Shown here: positions 61,874 to 64,000 of the stretch, piece after piece
Position numbering within the stretch: the first letter of the stretch is position 1
Layout: every line of letters begins with the position of its first letter
Assembly (NCBI RefSeq): GCF_000506985.1
Contig: NZ_KI650979.1
Span: 930,001 to 994,000 of the forward strand
Direction of reading: 5' to 3'
DNA length: 64,000 nucleotides
Origin: Advenella kashmirensis W13003
Lineage (GTDB): Bacteria > Pseudomonadota > Gammaproteobacteria > Burkholderiales > Burkholderiaceae_B
Made by a program: the position numbers and the translations under genes
The notes under the pieces: generated by a model
The model's input: the letters and a program-made list of their open reading frames with translations, nothing else
The model's database searches: none
Told to the model about the DNA's origin: nothing

Positions 61874-62619
61874 GCGTAGCGTCCCCCGGTAACATGTACT
61901 GTTTCGCCAGTGGTGAATCCCGCCAGCCGCGAGGCCAGGAATGCGACGGTCGCGGCCACATCGGACGGATCGCCCAGCCGGGCAACCGGCGTATTGGACT
62001 TGGCCCGTTCTGTTAGTTCCTGGTAGTCTGAACGTTGTTGCATGCGTGGCGTCGAAATAACGCCTGGCGCAACCGCATTGGCGGTAATACCGAACTTGCC
62101 GGACTCCAACGCCAAAGAGCGAGTGAAACCTATAAGGCCGGCCTTCGCTGCAGAGTAATTCGTCTGCCCGGGATTGCCCAGATGCGCACGCGATGCAATG
62201 TTAATGACCCGCCCATAGCGGTTGTCCATCATTATCGGCAGTACAGCACGCGTGCAATGGAAAGCCCCTTGCAGTGTCACATCCAGGACGGCATGCCAAT
62301 CTTCTTCGGACATTTTGGTCAAATAACGATCACGTGCAAAGCCGGCATTATTGACCAGGACATCGATTTTTTTCCATTTATGGGTTGCCTCCTGTACGGC
62401 CAAGGCAACTTCGTCTTTGTTCGTCACATCGGCACGTACACCAAGCACGCTGCCTCCCAGGGCGGTGAGTTTTTCGCAAGCCGTGTCGATAGCTTCCTGA
62501 TTCGCGTCGCAAATGACGACATTGCCCCCTTCCTGAAGAAAGCGCGTTGCCATCGCAAACCCCAATGTTCCCGCGCCGCCGGTAATAAAAGCAGTGCTTT
62601 CTTTCAATCCCAGATCCAT
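61870..62619 (-). CDS. SDR-family oxidoreductase, FabG-like
   Basis: 249 residues from the ATG at 62619, with a GGGA site eight bases upstream; a TTG two codons earlier is less likely. SDR motifs: FITGGAGTLGFAMATRFL (about residues 11-28), NNAGFARDRYLTKMSEEDWH, INIASRAHLGNPGQTNYSAA with the YSAAK active site, and the end LAGFTTGETVHVTGGRYA. The glycine motif has Leu where Ile is usual. The product is similar to 3-oxoacyl-CoA/ACP reductases. Coupled to the MaoC gene by a four-base overlap. Confidence 0.92.
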   Translation of the reverse strand: MDLGLKESTAFITGGAGTLGFAMATRFLQEGGNVVICDANQEAIDTACEKLTALGGSVLGVRADVTNKDEVALAVQEATHKWKKIDVLVNNAGFARDRYLTKMSEEDWHAVLDVTLQGAFHCTRAVLPIMMDNRYGRVINIASRAHLGNPGQTNYSAAKAGLIGFTRSLALESGKFGITANAVAPGVISTPRMQQRSDYQELTERAKSNTPVARLGDPSDVAATVAFLASRLAGFTTGETVHVTGGRYA

Positions 62620-62667
62620 ATTCAATTTCCCATTCGAAGTGTAGTTTTAGTCACGATTCTGTCTTCA

Positions 62668-63633
62668 TCAATCGATTCGAAGTTTGGCTTTTTCAACGAT
62701 TATTTTGGCTTCTGTTCGCTCGTCAGCCCAGAATTTAGCGAATTGTTCCGGCGTACTGCCTACCACCGGGGTATAGACGCGCGCAAAACGCTCGCGTACA
62801 ACAGCGGTGTTTAAAGCGTCACGCAGTGCCTTGGAAAATTTATCTATAATCGGCTGAGGGGTACCCTTAGGCATAACTACCGCTTGCCAGGTCGTCACAT
62901 TGAAGCCCGGAACGCCAGATTCAGCGATTGTTGGCAACTCTGGCATGTCCGGTGCACGCTTGCCGCTGCTGATCGCCAGGGCCCGTAATGTACCGTTCTC
63001 AATGAATGGCGCTGTCGTCGACCTGCTGTCGATCATGAAAGATAATCTGCCGGCAATGAGATCCTGCAAAGCAGGCGCGCTGCCCTTATATGGCACATGA
63101 GTCAGTTTCGCCTTCAGGGCAAGCGCCAGGGACGTGCCGGCGATATGCATCGAGCTGCCCTGACCGGCCGAGCCGAATGTCAGTTTTTCCTGATCTTCCC
63201 TGATTCCTGCGATCAAATCCTGCATGGTCTTGTAAGGCGAATCTTTCGGAACCACGACAACCAGAGGCGAATCTGTCAATTGTGTCACCGGCGCGAACAC
63301 TTCGCCGGGATCGGTTTTGACGCTTTTGTAGAGATAAGTATTGACTGCCAGTGGTCCCACGTTAGCCCATAACGCGGTATAGCCATCAGGGGCCGCATTG
63401 GCTACGGCAGTATTGGCAATGTTGCCGTTTGCGCCTGCTTTATAGTCCGGCACCACCGGCTGACCGAGTTTTTCGGCTAGCACATCCTGCACCATTTTGA
63501 ACGCAATATCGGAAGCGCCTCCTGGTGCGAAACCGATTACCATGCGTACGGGCCTTTCAGGCCATTCTGCCTGCGCCCCGGTCGCCAGCGAACTTGCGGC
63601 GATTCCCAATGCCAATTTGATGACGAATTTCAT
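62668..63633 (-). CDS. TctC/Bug-family periplasmic receptor
   Basis: 321 residues. Signal peptide KFVIKLALGIAASSLATGAQ ends near residue 22. Bug motifs: VRMVIGFAPGGASDIAFKMV, VVPDYKAGANGNIANTAVAN, LTFGSAGQGSSMHIAGTSLA, HVPYKGSAPALQDLIAGRLS and SSGKRAPDMPELPTIAESGV. A strong AGGAGGAAAG site precedes the ATG. It is embedded in the catabolic operon, between the aldehyde dehydrogenase and SDR genes, so its ligand is probably the operon substrate. Confidence 0.94.
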   Translation of the reverse strand: MKFVIKLALGIAASSLATGAQAEWPERPVRMVIGFAPGGASDIAFKMVQDVLAEKLGQPVVPDYKAGANGNIANTAVANAAPDGYTALWANVGPLAVNTYLYKSVKTDPGEVFAPVTQLTDSPLVVVVPKDSPYKTMQDLIAGIREDQEKLTFGSAGQGSSMHIAGTSLALALKAKLTHVPYKGSAPALQDLIAGRLSFMIDSRSTTAPFIENGTLRALAISSGKRAPDMPELPTIAESGVPGFNVTTWQAVVMPKGTPQPIIDKFSKALRDALNTAVVRERFARVYTPVVGSTPEQFAKFWADERTEAKIIVEKAKLRID

Positions 63634-63659
63634 TCTTTCCTCCTGAGTTTATGTATTTG

Positions 63660-64000
63660 TCAAACGCTCATGTCGAATTTGACGTTCTTCAGTTGCGTGT
63701 TTTCATAGATGGCTTCCAGACCCCGTTCCTTTCCGATTCCCGATTGCTTATAGCCGCCAAAAGGCGCATCGAATGATGTGCGTACACCCGTATTAATGGC
63801 CACGCTTCCCGATTGCAATCCTCGCGCCATTCTCAACGCGCGACCGCCATCCTGGGTGAAAACGACAGCAGCGAGGCCGTAGCGTGAGTCGTTGGCGATG
63901 CGTAACGCATCAGACTCGTCTTTGAACGTGATGATTGACTGTACGGGTCCGAAAATCTCGTCTTGCGCCGACTGCATTCGGGCGTGCGAATTTAGCAACA
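63660..64000 (-). CDS. Aldehyde dehydrogenase, C-terminal part (5' end outside window)
   Basis: The frame is open to the window edge and gives the last 113 or so residues of an NAD(P)-dependent aldehyde dehydrogenase: SAQDEIFGPVQSIITFKDES, ANDSRYGLAAVVFTQDGGRA, SGSVAINTGVRTSFDAPFGG and YKQSGIGKERGLEAIYENTQ, all conserved in the family. The catalytic Cys and Glu lie outside. It leads the operon ending at 58398, 26 bases before the Bug gene, and would oxidise an aldehyde to the acid used by the ligase (inference). Confidence 0.9.
   Translation of the reverse strand, partial: LLNSHARMQSAQDEIFGPVQSIITFKDESDALRIANDSRYGLAAVVFTQDGGRALRMARGLQSGSVAINTGVRTSFDAPFGGYKQSGIGKERGLEAIYENTQLKNVKFDMSV

Overview
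The window looks like a chromosome segment of a GC-rich betaproteobacterium of the family Alcaligenaceae. The signs are four TctC/Bug-type tripartite tricarboxylate receptors, a TRAP transporter, many LysR/MocR regulators, several CoA-dependent catabolic clusters and a betaproteobacterial-type sox cluster. A sulfur-oxidising genus such as Advenella would fit, but that is an inference from gene content, not from a marker gene. No rRNA, tRNA, CRISPR array, phage or insertion sequence was seen.

Layout. 1-6804: part of a type VI secretion operon on the minus strand (tssA, tssB, tssC, hcp, tagJ, tssE, tssF, the last cut by the window edge). 7190-10059: a DctPQM TRAP transporter, divergent from 10415-16832, which holds a fused 5-oxoprolinase/hydantoinase, a Bug receptor and a ThDP enzyme; a LysR gene converges on them. 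17971-21533: a polar amino-acid ABC importer with a PLP Cys/Met-metabolism lyase. 21702-24047: a MocR regulator divergent from an EamA exporter, with a perfect operator-like palindrome between them. 24142-25567: a yqjI/yqjH-like metal-responsive pair (PadR regulator plus siderophore-interacting ferric reductase). 25886-27083: a small unknown gene and a Mn-type superoxide dismutase behind a Fur-like box. 27179-29312: an SDR divergent from a Bug receptor.

29381-40507 is a large minus-strand catabolic operon with a divergent LysR gene. It encodes a luciferase-like flavin monooxygenase, an unusual flavin reductase, enoyl-CoA hydratase, NDP-forming acyl-CoA ligase, two adjacent acyl-CoA dehydrogenases, two SDRs (one with an extra degenerate SDR half), a CMD-family protein and a tandem hotdog thioesterase. 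The inferred job is oxygenation of an alicyclic or branched substrate, then CoA activation and beta-oxidation; the substrate is unknown. 41635-46418 holds an SMP-30 lactonase, a Bug receptor and the membrane PQQ glucose dehydrogenase.

46814-58334 is a thiosulfate/sulfide oxidation island of visibly lower GC. It has a DsrE-like periplasmic protein, soxC-D-Y-Z-A-X-W-B on the minus strand, and a divergent, fully overlapping operon of a QseBC/PmrAB-like two-component system with a flavocytochrome c sulfide dehydrogenase pair. 58398-64000 is a second CoA-type catabolic operon: aldehyde dehydrogenase (cut by the edge), Bug receptor, SDR, MaoC hydratase, NDP-forming acyl-CoA ligase and a citryl-CoA-lyase-like protein.

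The most interesting non-coding signals are a (TTTCTGC)5 heptamer tract inside the large catabolic operon, a CAAACGTCAT motif family around gcd and the dsrE-like gene, a TTAAG-N6-TTAAG direct repeat between soxC and the two-component genes, and several perfect operator-like palindromes.
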